Shown piece after piece: positions 22,601-37,600 of a stretch of 64,000 bases of DNA. The stretch's first letter is position 1. Each line of letters begins with the position of its first letter. This DNA comes from Lamellibrachia satsuma (taxonomy: Eukaryota; Annelida; Polychaeta; Sabellida; Siboglinidae): assembly GCA_033239005.1 (NCBI GenBank), contig BSQZ01000108.1:747001-811000 (forward strand), in the 5' to 3' direction. The notes beneath the pieces are model-generated. The model was not told where the DNA came from. It saw only the letters and a list, made by a program, of their open reading frames with translations, and did no database searches. Position numbers and translations under genes: made by a program.

Positions 22601-25600
22601 TCCCGCGCCTGCTCCAGCTGCTGCACAACCCCGCTCATGACCTCTTGACCATTGTCCATTTTCAACAAGGCCTCCTGTAGTTCCTTCTCCAGTGCAGCGG
22701 CCCGCTCCTCGGCTGCCTTGCATTGTTGTCTCAAGTCTTCTATCACTCCAGCCGACTGATGCTGCTGCGTCTCTTGTTCTCGTCCCCTGGTGACCAGCTC
22801 ATCCTTCACTGCTTCCAGTTCCACCGCAATCTTCTCGTTATTTTCCTCAGACAGCGCCACCTTCAATTCCAGCTGCTCCACTGCATTCTTGCTCTCTCCA
22901 TTCTGCTGAAGCAACTGTTCATTGTGTTCCTTATATTGAGACAGTTCTTGCACAATGGAAGCTGCACTTTCTTCGTTACTATCTAATTTTGCCATTGCTT
23001 CCTCAAGTTCCATCTTCAGTGCCACTTTCTCATCTTCTGTTTCTTTCTGTCTTTTCTGAAGGTCTTCTATGAGTCCAGTTGATTCACACTGCAATTTCTC
23101 GTTAGCTGTTGTCACTGCATTCAGTTCGTATTTTGCAGCATCAAGTTCGGCAACAACCTTCCTTTTTTCTTCCTCCAATGTAGAAAGCATCGACTTTAGA
23201 TGTTCTACACTGTCCTTGCTTCCTTGGATCTGCTGAAGTAATTGCTCATTATCTTCTCTGCACTGAGACAACTCATGCACTGTTGAAACCATGCTTTCTT
23301 CTCTAGTGTCTAATTTGGTCATTGCGTCCTGCAGTTCTACTTGAAGACCAACCCTTTTATCTTCTTCCTCTTTCCGTGTTTTCTGAAGGTGTTCAATGAG
23401 TCCTGTTGATTCACACTGCAATTTTTCTTTAGCACTTTTCACCGTTCTCAGTTCATCTTTTGTAGCATCAAGTTCTACAGCAATCTTCCCTTTTTCTTCC
23501 TCCACTGTAGAGAGCACTGACTGTAGTTGCTCCACTGCGTCCTTGCTTCCTTGGATCTGCTGAAACAATTGTTCATTGTGTTCCTTACACTGGGACAACT
23601 GACGAGCTGTTGCTGTCGCTGTTTCTTCATTACAATCTAACTTCAACGCTGCCTGCTCAATTTCCTGCTGTAACGACGCTTTCTTGTCCTCTGCAGCAGT
23701 CAGTTGTTCCTTCAGACTAGCCACAAGAGCCTCAGACTTCCCACTAGTCTCAACCTGCTTCTCCTTCACATCCGCCAACTCCCTCTCACATTCCTCCAGC
23801 CTCCCGGCCATTGTATCCCTCTCTGAACCCAACCCCAACACCTCGGATGACAGTTTCTCTTTCGCCTCCTTCTCAGCCGCAATCTGTTGATGCAGCATTT
23901 CAGAAGTCGCCACGAGGTCAACGACCCGCGCCTCGGCCACCCTTCGGTCACCATCCCGCTTCTCAACTTCGCTCCCTGTCACTGACAATTCCATCTTCAG
24001 GGAATCGTTCTCGATGTCTGAAATCCGCAACTTCTCCTGGACGGCTGCAAGGGCATCATCTGCCCGCTCCAACTTCCCAGCCCAGTCCCGACTGGCCTCC
24101 TCGAGCTGTGTCGTCAATACAACAACCTGTGCTGACGCCTCCTCACAACACCTGCTCAGCTGGTCAATGTCCACCTGCAGCCGTTGACCACTGTCCACCA
24201 ACTGACGCTGCTCCTGCAACAACTGCTCGTTCTTTCTGGTCAGTTCCAGTTTTGCGTCGATCAAGCGCTGGATGTCACCGTCTTTCATCTCCAACTTCAC
24301 GCCTACTTCAACCAGCTGACACTGCATGGTGCTCTTGTCGGCCTCGAGTGCTTTGACGTGGTCCTTCAGTTCACTGACAAAACTATCAGATGAACATTTC
24401 AACTTTGTGTGTTCAGCGTTTGCGACCATGCACTCTTCTCTTGCTGTCTGCAGCTCACCTGCAATCTTTGCTCTCTCTTGTTCGACCGACTCCAACATGG
24501 CTGATGACTTCTCTGCTGTGTCCTTTTGCTGCTTAAACTGCTGTTGTAAAAGTTCTTCATTTAACTTTCTCTCGTCCACCTCTAACTGTAATGTATTCAC
24601 TCGCTCTGAACTCTTCTCACACTACAAAACAAACACGTAATAATTAGTTACCACCTGAATTGACTTCATGAAACCACACAAACCTGAATTGACTTTATGA
24701 AACCACATAAACCTGAATTGACTTTATGAAACCACACAAACCTGAATTGACTTTATGAAACCACACAAACCTGAATTGACTTTATGAAACCACACAAACC
24801 TGAATTGACTTCATGAAACCACACAAACCTGAATTGACTTTATGAAACCACATAAACCTGAATTGACTTTATGAAACCACACAAACCTGAATTGACTTCA
24901 TGAAACCACACAAACCTGAATTGACTTTATGAAACCACACAAACCTGAATTGACTTTATGAAACCACACAAACCTGAATTGACTTCATGAAACCACACAA
25001 ACCTGAATTGACTTCATGAAACCACACAAACCTGAATTGACTTCATGAAACCACATAAACCTGAATTGACTTCATGAAACCACACAAACCTGAATTGACT
25101 GAAATGAACACATGAAAACTAATCTAACTATGTAGAGACTCAATCAAACTTTTTATATGCATCTATTTAAGAATGCATTTGCTTGATTATTTGTAGAATG
25201 ACACATTAACTTTGTTTATAGTCTGATAGCTAATATCGGCATGTTTATATGTTATTGTATTTTATTTTTATCTTATTTTATTTATTATCTGTTACCCTAG
25301 AAAGTCTGTTTTACACATGAGTTCATTGTTACTATGTATGATGAGGTGATGTGTTCATGTCCATATTTTAGGATCACTCCAAGACCAATTTTTCCACATC
25401 TAGAATCAACCAAGATCAGATACATGCTCCATACTGGTCACCACAATGACCCTGATAAACATCTAACAAAAACAAGACTACAGAGTTTACAAACAAGGAC
25501 CAACAGAAGACATTGTCTCTTGAAACATAAGTCGGCCACATAGAGACCAAATTAGATTCTTCTAAATGGCTCAGTCTTTTCTTTGCACCAAGTATTTCTG

Positions 25601-28600
25601 AACCATTGCTATAGAGAAATTCCTATATGCCTCAAATACAGTCGTACAAATTACCCAAAGCATGACATGTAAGCCAAATAAACCGCTACAAACGTACTTG
25701 TATCATTGACTCGCTCAGTTGTTGTTTCAATGTCGCTATCTCGGCATCCACCGTGCCTATTTTCTGCTTCTGCTGTGTCTCCATCGCAGATGCCTGCTCT
25801 CGGACTGTTGCCAGTTCAGATGCCAACACTTGCATCTTTGAATCCACGTTTTGTTTCTCGTCACCAAGCAAGCCACTTGTCTTTTCCAGGTTCTCTTTTT
25901 CCTTTTCCAGTTTCTTGCACAGGTCTGTCTGTGTTTGGTAGAGGCGCTGGGCATTCTCAATCTGCATCCTGAGATCCTGCAGAACAGCATAACAAGTTTT
26001 GATTATGAGACAGACTCATGGAATTCTCTTCCTCAAGTCGATACTGCTGAAAGTGCTAACTCGTTCAAAACTGGAAATTCTCATTGGAATCTTGGAAACA
26101 GTGGTAGGGAATTTCCATAGCTCCAACCATATGCTTCATTTCAAACGGAACTTCCAGTAAATTTGTTTACTGTGAAAGCAGAACATAGTGCAACAACACT
26201 CAAATCAATCATACAAGAAGTTTGTCTAAGAAAGCATGAAACCTTCAACGAAAGTACTAACTGGGAAGCACCTATTTTCAGTGACTATACTCCATGGGAA
26301 GTGCCTACTTTGAGCGTAGCCTCTCGGTCAGCTGCCTCTTTCTCCAGTGCCCTCACAGTCTCTGCCAGCGTCTGGTGCTCATGTGCTGCCCGGACAGTGC
26401 TTTGCATTGCCCCGTCCTTCTCCCTCACCACCTGTGCCTCAAGGAGACAGAGGCGTTCCCTCAGGGCAGTCATGGACTTCTCCTTGTCATGGAGCTGGGT
26501 CTGATGTTTGTCCATGGCCCTCTGTAGGTCGGTCATCTGGCTATTGTCCAGTTTTGACTGAAGTAAACACCAACAAACATGTAAACTACTAATTGTTTTT
26601 AATATAGCACAATTAAGGAATATAATAATTAATTAAATAAATATCTCATAATAATAATATATATATAATATATGATATAGTATTTTCTAACACGGCTAAC
26701 TAATGTGAATATTTTACAGAAAATATTCATTATTAAATTACAATGAGTAGAGCAACTGCAGTGTTCATCTGCAAGAGATACTAACTGAAAATAAATAAAG
26801 CTGATGACCTCTCACCTGACCTTATTAGAATTTTTCAAGAACTAGAAGGGATGCTGCGACCTCTCACCTGATCTTCCAGCTCCCGAATCTGCTGCTGTTT
26901 CTTGTTAATCAGCATCTCTCCATTGATTTTCATGTCTTGCAGTTGGTTGACCTTTGACCGTAACTGGGTCACAGTCATCTCGGCCTGAGCCAACTTGTCA
27001 GACAACTCCTCCACCTGCCGGTCTTTCTCGCGTCCCTCATCCCAGGTGCTTCCTCCTGCCTTCTTCCCACAGACCTCGGCTGTAGTTGGTGACAACATCG
27101 AGAGATTAGAGAATGTCACCACTGATATCACTGGTTATATGTAAGATCAGTGGCCAAAAGATGTGGTGTGAAGTATGCAGTTAGACAAGTAATGGCAAAA
27201 AGTTATTTGTATGGGTGAAACGATACATTGAACTACAAAATCAGGATGGGTGTGGCATTGGGCTAATAAGATTTTAAAGACCTTTTTAAGCTCAGTACTA
27301 TAAAAAGTAACACCCTTTTCCATGACAAATTCAAGACAAAATAACAGTGGCATTTTGTACAAAGACCCTCTAGGAGTGCTTTATCTATTTGGTGATCAAA
27401 CTGTATAGTTTGATAAACAAAGCATATTACTCAGCGAATGCTGTACGTCTTGCACATATGGAAAATACTTGGCCTAGCTTGGTGAAATCATCTAAAAAAT
27501 TTCTTTGAAAATTTCCATTTTAAAGACCTTTTCTAGGCCTTAAAAATGCAAGATCCAGTTTAGCAATTTTCAAGACTACACATACCCTGTGAGATGCACC
27601 ATCTACTGACAACAAAACTACAGCTGAAGCCAAAGAAATGTCTGACATTACTAATGCAAGAACCAAGTGTAGAACTTCTAATTGACAAAAAAACAACTAA
27701 GGAATTTCAACTGGCACTCTCCAACCGATACCAGGCACTACAAGACATGACTGAGGAGGAGGTCAGCTGAAATTTAGACTCGATGGCAACACGTCAAGTT
27801 GTGGACAAAGACATGCGAAGAAACACTAGGACATAAGAAGACGCAACATATGCCGTGGATTTCAGCTTACACATTGTAGAAGGTTGATGAAAGACGAGAG
27901 AGGAGATACTCAACCACAGTCGCATAAGAACATCAAATGCTACAGCTCAAGAGAAATACACAAAGCTAACAAGTAAGTCAGAGCAAGGGTCAGAAGAGAG
28001 AAAAAACTATACAGAGAACTTGACGAAACAGGCAGAAGAGACTGCATCCAAAAGGAACGTGAAGGAATTGTATAACACCACTAAAAAGTTGGAAAGAACT
28101 AACAAATCAACAAGCCAGTTAAGGACAAGAATGGTACCACACTAATAACAGCATCTTCATCTCGATAATCAAAACGACATAAAAGGGAATGACCATTGAC
28201 TGGACCATGAGAACAGTTACAGAAGGACAGAAAATGGTTTACAATGGACACTATGGGACCAACAAGATGACCTTAACTTTGCCGATTACGTAGCTCAATA
28301 GCAAGAACAACAGCCTAATTACACTACAAGAAGAAGTCCTAGATGAAGTAGTCTTTCACGTATCTAGCAAGCAGTGTGGACACAAACGGACGAACAGATA
28401 GTGATGGGCAAGGTAAGGGCTAGGAATGGGAAAGCAAGGGCAGCCTTCATCATGCTTAATAAAATAATGAAGTACATAACACATCACAACACTGGCGCTC
28501 ACATGGAACCCTCAGGGTAAGTGAAAAAGGGAAGACCAAAAAACACCTGGTGCAGAGAAGTAGAAGCAGAGATGGTAAAAGCAGAATACAAATGGAAATC

Positions 28601-31600
28601 TAACAACATCTAACAACAAAGCAGATAACGCAATATAACAATGAACCAGAATCACTGAAGCATGAACACAACATTGCAGCAGCTTCAAAACAACAGATCA
28701 AATTAAAACCGTCATAATTATTGTTTCACTTTTGGGTGTAATTAAGTACAGATACATGTAAAATAAATAATATATAATTTGCATAATGCCACAACACAAA
28801 AATTAAATAAAAGGGCTAATATATATACATACTGATTATAATCTTAAAATATGCAAAACTTTACCACGTAAAAAAATGTCCACATGAAATAAAAACAAAA
28901 TCTAAAACACCTGACTTAGCAATATGCCAGTCTAAATAGATTACTCTTAATTGTGTTGTGAAAATATACAGTGTATCAGCATTATGAATCTTTGATTTGA
29001 TGTGTTTTTGCAACAAGCAGGTGGTCTGACAGTAAGAATAGGGCGACACTTTACTAGTGGTATGCAATACATGTCACTAGATAGTGACACACATCACTAA
29101 TGTCAGGTGTAAATGTCACAAAGATACAAACTTAGCACTTACCAAGAGTTGAAGCTAAAGCAACCATGCAAGAGAGTCACATCCCAAAAGTGGGTAGGTT
29201 GAGAGCTAGGTACAAGCAGAGGGGGTTAAGAGAGGGCAGATGGCTGTCTACATGAAAGAGATGGCCTAGAAACATCTACCAACCCCACAGGGTGTGATCT
29301 GGGTCACCAGAAAACTTTGTGCCCCATAGTAGCATATTAATTTTTATGAAAAACTCTGAATATATTTGATTGATTCTATCACTCAAATTCTACGGTCCCA
29401 TTTGCACCAACCAGTATATGAAAATGTTTAGAAACTTGAAAATGTCCCCGAAATCTATGTAGATTGCCTTAAATAATCTATGGTCAGTTGAGATGTGGGG
29501 TTGGATGTGTGATGACATCATTGGTATCTCAGTTATACCGGATCATATCGTAACAGTCAGGTTGACTATCATGTAACATATCATATGTATTAAAATAGGT
29601 TATGTAATGATGTATGCTATATGTATATTATATGCATATATGTAATTTTGTGTGATGCCAATGATGTAAAATGTGGAATTAAAAAGATTATTTTGTAGTA
29701 ATCATGTAAAATGTAGAATTATTGTCTTATGTGGAATGCTAAAGACGCATCGCTGTCACCAACCGTGGTGTCTACGAGGGATGCACTGGCGATTAATCTG
29801 ACCAAACAAAGTGACACAAGACCAAACAATGCGACAAACAAATTATAAATACAACACAAGACCAAACAATGTGACAAACAAATGATAAATACAACACATG
29901 ACCAAACAATGTGACAAACAAATGATAAATACAACACAAGACTAAACAATGTGACAAACAAATGATAAATACAACACAAGACTAAACAATGTGACAAACA
30001 AATGATAAGTACAACAAAAGACCAAACAATGTGACAAACAAATGATAAATACAACACAAGACCAAACAATGTGACAAACAAATGAACAGAAAGAGACTGA
30101 TCAGCCATTTATTTGCACATAATGTTTCAGTGACAAAGCATCGGAAAAAGCAAAGCTACATTAACACATGGCCAGTAAATAAACTGCCAGCTAGACAGGT
30201 AATGTAGAGAGTTACAGACCACATGTTGTGGAGAATTATCACAGGCATCATGCACGCAATGTCACAATTCCAGCGTTCCGTTGTAGTTGAAAAAGTACCA
30301 TGAAAATGGTATGACAAAGCACTGAAGAACAGAAAATGTTTGTATGAATATAAAAATTATTTCAAGCTATTCAATGATTATATGCATAGATGTCTGATCG
30401 GTTTAACAGGAGAATAGGTGTGTTCCTTGACCGAGATGTTAAGAATACAGCCAAGTGCGTGTCATGTAGCACAAGCTATCCGCTCTACCCATCATGCAAC
30501 GGTGATCAGTGCAAACCCGACATGGTCTGATCTCTCCAAATAGCAGTACAGTTTTGCACTGCACCAAAGGATTTTACCAATTGAGCTTGATTTTTCTAGA
30601 TTTTATATTAAAAATGTTTCATTTTTTTGTGACTTTCCATTTTACAGGATATTACACAGAGGCAGAAAGACATACAAAGAAGACCCGCACTAAAATGTTA
30701 CTCGTATAAAGTGAATACATTTAACACTGCTTTGAAAACCATCAGATACAATGGAGATTCGCTGTTTGTTTCTAGGCTACATTAGACTTTCTTTCAAGCA
30801 ATTTTCCATAGCTATGCTAACTTTCTCATTTTGGATTCAGCTACAAAAACCTCTTCAATGAAGTGATGCCATGACTATTTTTAAAATCCGAGTGTCATTC
30901 TTGCAGTCGAATCCAACACGCGATCCAATTTATTAGTGCCATTTATTAGTGCATGCTACATTGTTAGTTACATGCAACAATGCTACGTTGTTAGTTGCGT
31001 GCAACCATGCTAGATTATTAGTGATATGCTGTCCTGCTACTAGTGCACTACTGGCTCCGTGTCTGGGGCCTGTCCATCATGCTCACGCCAGTTGACCCAC
31101 TGAACGGTCAGTTTTTGCACTGACCTTCGCCCTCCCTCATCGATGGCTCGTGTGACCTTGGTTGTTCCAAATTCCTGTGGCAGGAGCAAATGAAACAAAC
31201 ATACCAAAATATAAAAAAAACGCCATCATATTATCAAATTACATTCTGTCACTAGAATGATAGTTACATTATATTAAACAATATCAAATATTTATTTAAC
31301 ATAATATCAATGTAACTCATTTAGTATTTTCTTGACCTGTTCCAATCACAATGTATAACAAATATCAATTACCACTTTTTTATATATAAAAAAATTAAAC
31401 TTTAACGTCTTTTATCTTAAATTTGGCTTAAACCGAAATTGTCTACAGTAAATATTAAAGGTAAATAAGTCATTGTTTCGAACCTATGCACCTATAAGTT
31501 TTAAATTAACATAACCATTTGCAACTACAACCAAAAATATCATGCCAGTGGTTTTCTAGGAAAACCTTGTTGAACACACAGCATCTTTTCTCATGGGTCG

Positions 31601-34600
31601 CCCCAGACTGTTGGATGACCTAGCCTAGCTATGGATGTTGCTGTCTGACCAATGAGAATCTGTTGTGATTTTGGCCGACTTTCAACTTGCACCCACGTAC
31701 CGATGAATGGATCACATCTGTTGTACTTTGGAAATAGTATATATAGTTGTTATATATGAAATTAAAACAAAGAAAATATAGTATACATACTTAAGGTAGT
31801 TAGGGTGGCTAACGTGTCAGGTGATTTTTTTTCCATAACATGCTAGGATATACTGAACCAAATGTCGACAAAACTAACGTTGTATTTCGCCAATCCATTC
31901 TTTAATAAAAAAGTCCTTTGGGAAATCCCTCTAACTTCTTGGAAACACTGATAATGTTTCCATATAGTAACGACCACATGTACTTCGAATCTACGCTGGC
32001 TTAGAACCAGAACCAAAAATATCGTCTGGTTACTGTGATTCCAGTACAATGCAGTACAATGCCTACCTACAATAATCGGCAAATATCAGCAACTAATTTA
32101 GGTTAATGGCTTTTGACGCCGTACGTAACTGAACCCACCAGTGGCTGTGACCTGATAACCCCACCCAATACTCCGCCGGATAACGGGCTAATCAAACGAT
32201 CTTGTGCACGTGTAAATGACTGACCATGTGCACTGACACTGGGCTGGCTTAATCCAATCTTGATAGACGACAACATATTCTAAATGCAGGTTCAAGGGCT
32301 TTTGTGGTGGCAAAATTAAGGGGACATGTTAATATTAGAAATGGCCGTTATGTTTCGTTACCAATGTGTAAAATGCCAGTGAAAAACGTCACATTTCAAG
32401 CATGATACATGTATCTATTGACACCATAAATTCTCTATTTGTAGCCGCACCCCTAATTAAAGCCGCACCCCTAATTAAAGCCGCACCCCGACTTTTGACA
32501 TAAACCCTGACTTTCCTCCACACCGTATGTTGCAGGCAAAAACCCTATTTAAAGCCGCACCCGGACTTTGAGCCAAGACCGTTTTAACACGCTTCGTGTG
32601 ACGAATTTCCGTAGCGCACACAATTAGGAACAATGTAAATGCGTTCGGCAAAAAGTTATAACTTTGCTAATAATTATCATAAACGAATGAAAGAGGTATA
32701 ATTTTATTGTTAAAAGAGTCTTTAATGTAATACAATGATAATAAACACATCACATTATATAATCATGGGAATATTACTATGTGAATTTCGTCAAAACGGA
32801 AAACAAAGATAAACAAATATCACCATGCTACCAGATAATAACTGGGTGGCTTAATGTCCACACATACAGTGGGGAAAATGTAGCCATACATGTGGGCTAT
32901 ACAATAAAGCTAAAATTATTCAAATATGTTGAGAAGTTTTGTTTGTATTACGTTTTATGTAGAACCATGTATAACATGGCATGTATTGTAGTAGATTAAA
33001 GACTATCCGGGGTCTGTCTGTTGTTGTGCCAGCTGTTTCAACTTCAAAGGTGTTTGAGTGACAGCCGGTAACTATGTAATAACTGGATGTCTCGATCTGC
33101 CGGCTGCAGCTGGCGAGAACGGATGTTGTGGTTTTACCTATTTCTTGGAAAGTTCTGTTGTTGTGTCATTGTTAGGCCTACTGCCCTGGTACTCACAAGC
33201 ATTTGATCAAATGTTTAGCGCATTCAATTCAACAAGCCTGGTCATTGTTTATTTACTCTCGTGTTGTTTCTGGGGTTGTGCAATGCTGACTTCACACAAC
33301 ATTTCAGGGATTATAAAACAGTCTGTTGTAAATGCAATTGTCTCCAACGAGGGAATGACAATGCATGTTCATTACATAATCAGCAAGGCGTGACCGTTAT
33401 TCTCAGAACTACTGATTGACATACAGTTTACTGGCACGCGTTAACCGGGCAACTTGCATAGAATACCAGGTGCGTGGGATTATAACACCGTATCTTGTAA
33501 CAGAGTAAATGTAATAAACTCCAACGAGGCACTGGTAGTGGTGTTGCTTTGATAATCGGATGACGCCAGAAAGCTTGGGACTCCTCATAAAAGTAACGCA
33601 GCTTAAAACATCAAAACCTGAAACCATGCGCGACATCAATGTTGCTGTAATCCCCGGCGGTCTGACGCCGCCAGTACAGCCACTTGACGTTAACATCAAT
33701 CGCCCATTCAAGCAGCAGATGCGACACTTGTGGGAGCACTGGATGATTCACGGCGCTCACTCCCGGTTGCCACCGTCGTGTGCCGGCCAAGGAGATTCTT
33801 GTACAATGGCTCGTGAAGGCGTGGGGTGCGATTCCATCTGCCATGATTAAATACAGCTACAAGAAGTGCCACATCTCCAACAATGGAACAGACGACATCA
33901 TGTTCGAAGATTTTTGCCGATGCATGCAGCCACAGTCAGCGATGCCGATGACTCGTAATCAGACTTGGGATGATGTCGCCATGCCAGTACCGGCAGCGTT
34001 CTTCGACAGCGACGACGAAAGTGATTTTGAAGGATTTTAACTATGATATGATTTGACATGTTTGATCATAGTTTTTGAACACTGCGGACACGGGTTTTTA
34101 TGTTTTATGTAATTATTTGTTATGCACCAGTGGCATTTGTAATACAATGTTTTATTGATGCATCCGACTTTGTTTTTTCACTGATTATAAACCGCTATTT
34201 TTCGTACTAATAGCCGTTACTACTGACAACCCAATGAGCCAACTTTTGCTACTTTTTCGGCAAATTACTGTATTTAAAGCCGCACCCCAACTTTGCAGTC
34301 ATCATCATCAATTCGGCTACACACTATTGTAACTGAAGCCACGGCTACAAATAGAGAATTTACGGCATTTCTGTTATCACCAACAACCAGGAAACGTTGC
34401 CTAATTCAATGTTTTATAAAAACCACAACACTTGCAACGCTGAAAATTGGCCTATAAATGTGTTTGACATGTAGGCAACATTACACAAATTTTAATTACG
34501 ATTGGTGAAGGGTTTGTGTCAAAAATACACTCAACTCAAGTCATTCAACTTTTGCTAACGTAGCAGACGTAATTCGTTTACGCTAATCAAAATTGTCCTC

Positions 34601-37600
34601 AAAGTTATCAGTAACACCGTCACACTTATATGCATGTCATTTATTTCTTTGGGGATTTTCTCAAAACGATATAATTTGGCATTTTGTGGTTATTTTTTCA
34701 CATATACAAAAATGTTTTTAAAATATTGTAACATAACCAAATAAATGAAAAACTAAAATTTTTATTAATCTGGAATATTATATAATATTTCAATGACAAC
34801 ATGTGAAGAAATTGTTAATTTATCTTGAAAACTTCTACTGAAACTACTCAATTTTAGATAAGCATATAACAGCCGATCCAACTACCTTAACAATTGTCTA
34901 TGCTAGCATGTGAGGTAGGCCTCCAGGGATCAAAGGCACTTAACGCATCAAAGCAGAAGTCACAGAATCACCAATTTCCAAGAACTGGTAGGCATTTATT
35001 GTTCGTTTATTCATCAAACGTCGGATCCCTGGTCAATATGTCACTCACAAGAAAAACTGAGATTTGACCAGGATCTTCCACTTTAAAACAAATTCTGGGA
35101 AAACCACTAGCATGGCATTCTTGATTGAAATAAATGTTTAGTTACTATTAACCCTTAGGTGCATAACCCCAAAACCATGACTTTTATTTCGCCTTAAGTA
35201 AACTGGTCCAGTTGTCACGCAAACAGTCACAGTTAGACCAAGTACAGATTAATGTGCTTTGATTTTAAAGATAGACAACTTATTGAATCATACTTATAAA
35301 TCACTGCTACTTACCTATAAACACCTTAATTACATTAAAGAACTTTAATTACTTTAAAGAAGTTAACATCAAAAGAACTTACCTTTGCCTCTACTGCTAC
35401 TCAAAATCAGAATGCATAATAATTATGTACTAGCACAAAAGTATAGATTAATTTTTTTTAAATGTTCAATTTTAAGATTGTTCATCAAACCCTAGAACAA
35501 CCCTCCCACAGGGGCCAGAAAAACAGTTAAAAAACCTTCCTCAATTCATTTAGCCCATCACGGGTTAATTTATATTGAATTCTGTATTGTGTAAATAGCT
35601 TCTGGTTAAAAAAATTTAATAGTTAGTCTGATGATTTCACCAAAATAGAAATAAACAATTTGTATAAACGAGCTAATACATCACTGTAAATACTAGATAG
35701 GTTAAATTCTTCACGAAATGAGTCTGGAATGAGACAAGCACAAATCGAATTGAGGAGGGATCTTTAATGTCCATCTTAGTTAAGTGAAATGAAGGTCCAG
35801 GGGAAGTAAGAGATGTGTGCTGTACTTACATGTGGCCATGTTCTCCTCCCTCCAACTTCCTACAAACAGCCTCGTAGTGCATCTTCAGGGCTGCAGACAA
35901 TCAAACAAAAATACACACTCACCATAAATGGGAAATATGAACATGCAACAAACTTTTGCACAGGATCAATTCTTGCCCAGGAGCAATTTTTTCGAAATGA
36001 ATTCTTGCACAGGACTAATTTGCATTTAAAAGAAACTGTGGACTCTTCTGCTAGAGTGATGCCTGATTGCAGTCCAACTCACCGTTGTATTTTTGAGTGA
36101 CATCTTGCAGTGACACCTGGGTGTTCTCGAGGTTGGCCTTGAGAATATCAGCACGCCCGTGCTCAGCCTCAACGGTTTTCATCTTCATCTCAAACTTTGA
36201 CTCAAGGTCATTGGCGACACCCTCTGCCTGTTGCAGCTTCTCGCCAAACATCGTAAGCATCTCGACCTTGGCATTGACCTTAAAAACGACAGGGAAATCT
36301 AAACTTGCCATCAGTAGATCAACCTTGAAAATTATCTTCACCTTGTCACACACATACGACCTTGGAGCATATCCTGCTCAGAGTTGCCCTTGAACACTAC
36401 AGAGCAACACAGAGATTTTGTTGGCATCTCTACTTTGGAGATTAACTTCAACATAACAAAGGAAGACATGCACCATCTTAGTCAAGTCATCTTAGAATGA
36501 CAGTAAGGCAATTAGTTTCATCCTGACTGAGAGTTTCAGATTTATTAATATTGTTATGTACTAATTTACTAGACACTGTCTTCTTATAAAGATAAAAATG
36601 AACACCAATCAACAGTTTATTTTTGGAAAGTTTCATTTTGTTTAGTTTATTATATCTGTACAGGACAACGGAGCATGTGTTGTCATTCTGATACACAAAT
36701 ATACAATATAGACACGGACATGTAAACAAATGTGCTGAATACAGACAGAAATACAGTTTCTTCAAGACAATACAAGAGAATCGATGCTTACCAAATATGA
36801 TGCAGCACATAACACGTTGTTGAGTATGCCATGAAGACACTTACAAAAGCACACATGAATATACAATATGACACATACATCACCAACACAACAGTACACA
36901 AACTAGGCATGAGCACAAACATATCTAAATTCTAAATGTGAGTAGTAAAGTAAACGAACAGCTGCTGATACAAGACTGTAGCTGTTATCAGACAACCTAC
37001 GTTACTCTCTCAGATCTTTATAAACTCCACAGTTGTTTTGTTTTATCTTAAATGTTTTATTAATATTTTTTCAAATCTCAAACACGTGTACATATGTGCC
37101 CTATAGATGACAGTTGGGTCAGTTTCACAGACATTGGCACAAACAACTGCGAGGGTCAGTGGCAACAGCCAGTTTCTTCTCTTTGTGTCATATTTCTAAC
37201 TACAAACTATTCAAAATAGATCTGAGCTATAACGATAGCAACTGGTAGAACACAGTTATACCAAACCTAATACACCAACATCTTTGTTTAAATCACTAGA
37301 CAATCAAAATACAAAAAAATGTCAACTTGCTTTATATAACAGCTTCCTGTTTTATAATGTGGTTTCTATTTTATGTCAGACTGTCCACTTTGCCGTCTTA
37401 TATAAATCTAGATGGATAGCAATAAATCCTAAACATTTGTTCGTGCAATTTAAATACCAGTTTATAGTAAGTTGGACCAATATACTTGAGAACATTCACC
37501 GAGGAAACACTTAACAACTCACTAAACTCATGTAACAAAATACAAGGAAACGTATGTTAAAAGTAAACATGTTGAGACATATTTAAATGCAAATACTGTT

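Larger units (their letters stand above)
31791..34890 (+). mobile_element. TTAA-bounded element, copy 1, split by a pogo-type insertion
   Basis: Begins TTAAGGTAGTTAGGGTGG and ends CAACTACCTTAA, inverted ends flanked by TTAA. Without the nested element it is about 1,166 bp. It matches copy 2 (49832-53017) in the same orientation and copy 3 (57401-58580) inverted. No transposase is readable. TTAA targets are typical of piggyBac-type elements, but the class is an inference. Confidence 0.85.

Noticed and set aside
16132..24621. Myosin heavy chain, golgin or citron kinase identity
   Set aside because: The coiled coil alone fits all of these, but no motor, kinase or GRIP domain is present, and the flanking exons carry CENPF-specific N- and C-terminal sequences.
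16303..24640. Many plus-strand ORFs of 60-198 codons opposite the giant exon
   Set aside because: They are shadows of the Glu/Gln/Leu-rich CENPF reading frame (Ser/Cys/Leu-rich nonsense), with no domain or start context.
24650..25105. CRISPR-like direct repeats
   Set aside because: 29-bp units are head to tail without spacers, in an animal intron.
31125..31174. Alternative frame FGTTKVTRAIDEGG extending to a stop as a separate small gene
   Set aside because: No start codon or recognisable family; phase and splice sites fit better as CENPF exon 13, though weakly.
35813..36100. 95-codon plus-strand ORF
   Set aside because: Overlaps exons 11 and 12 in antisense and has no similarity.
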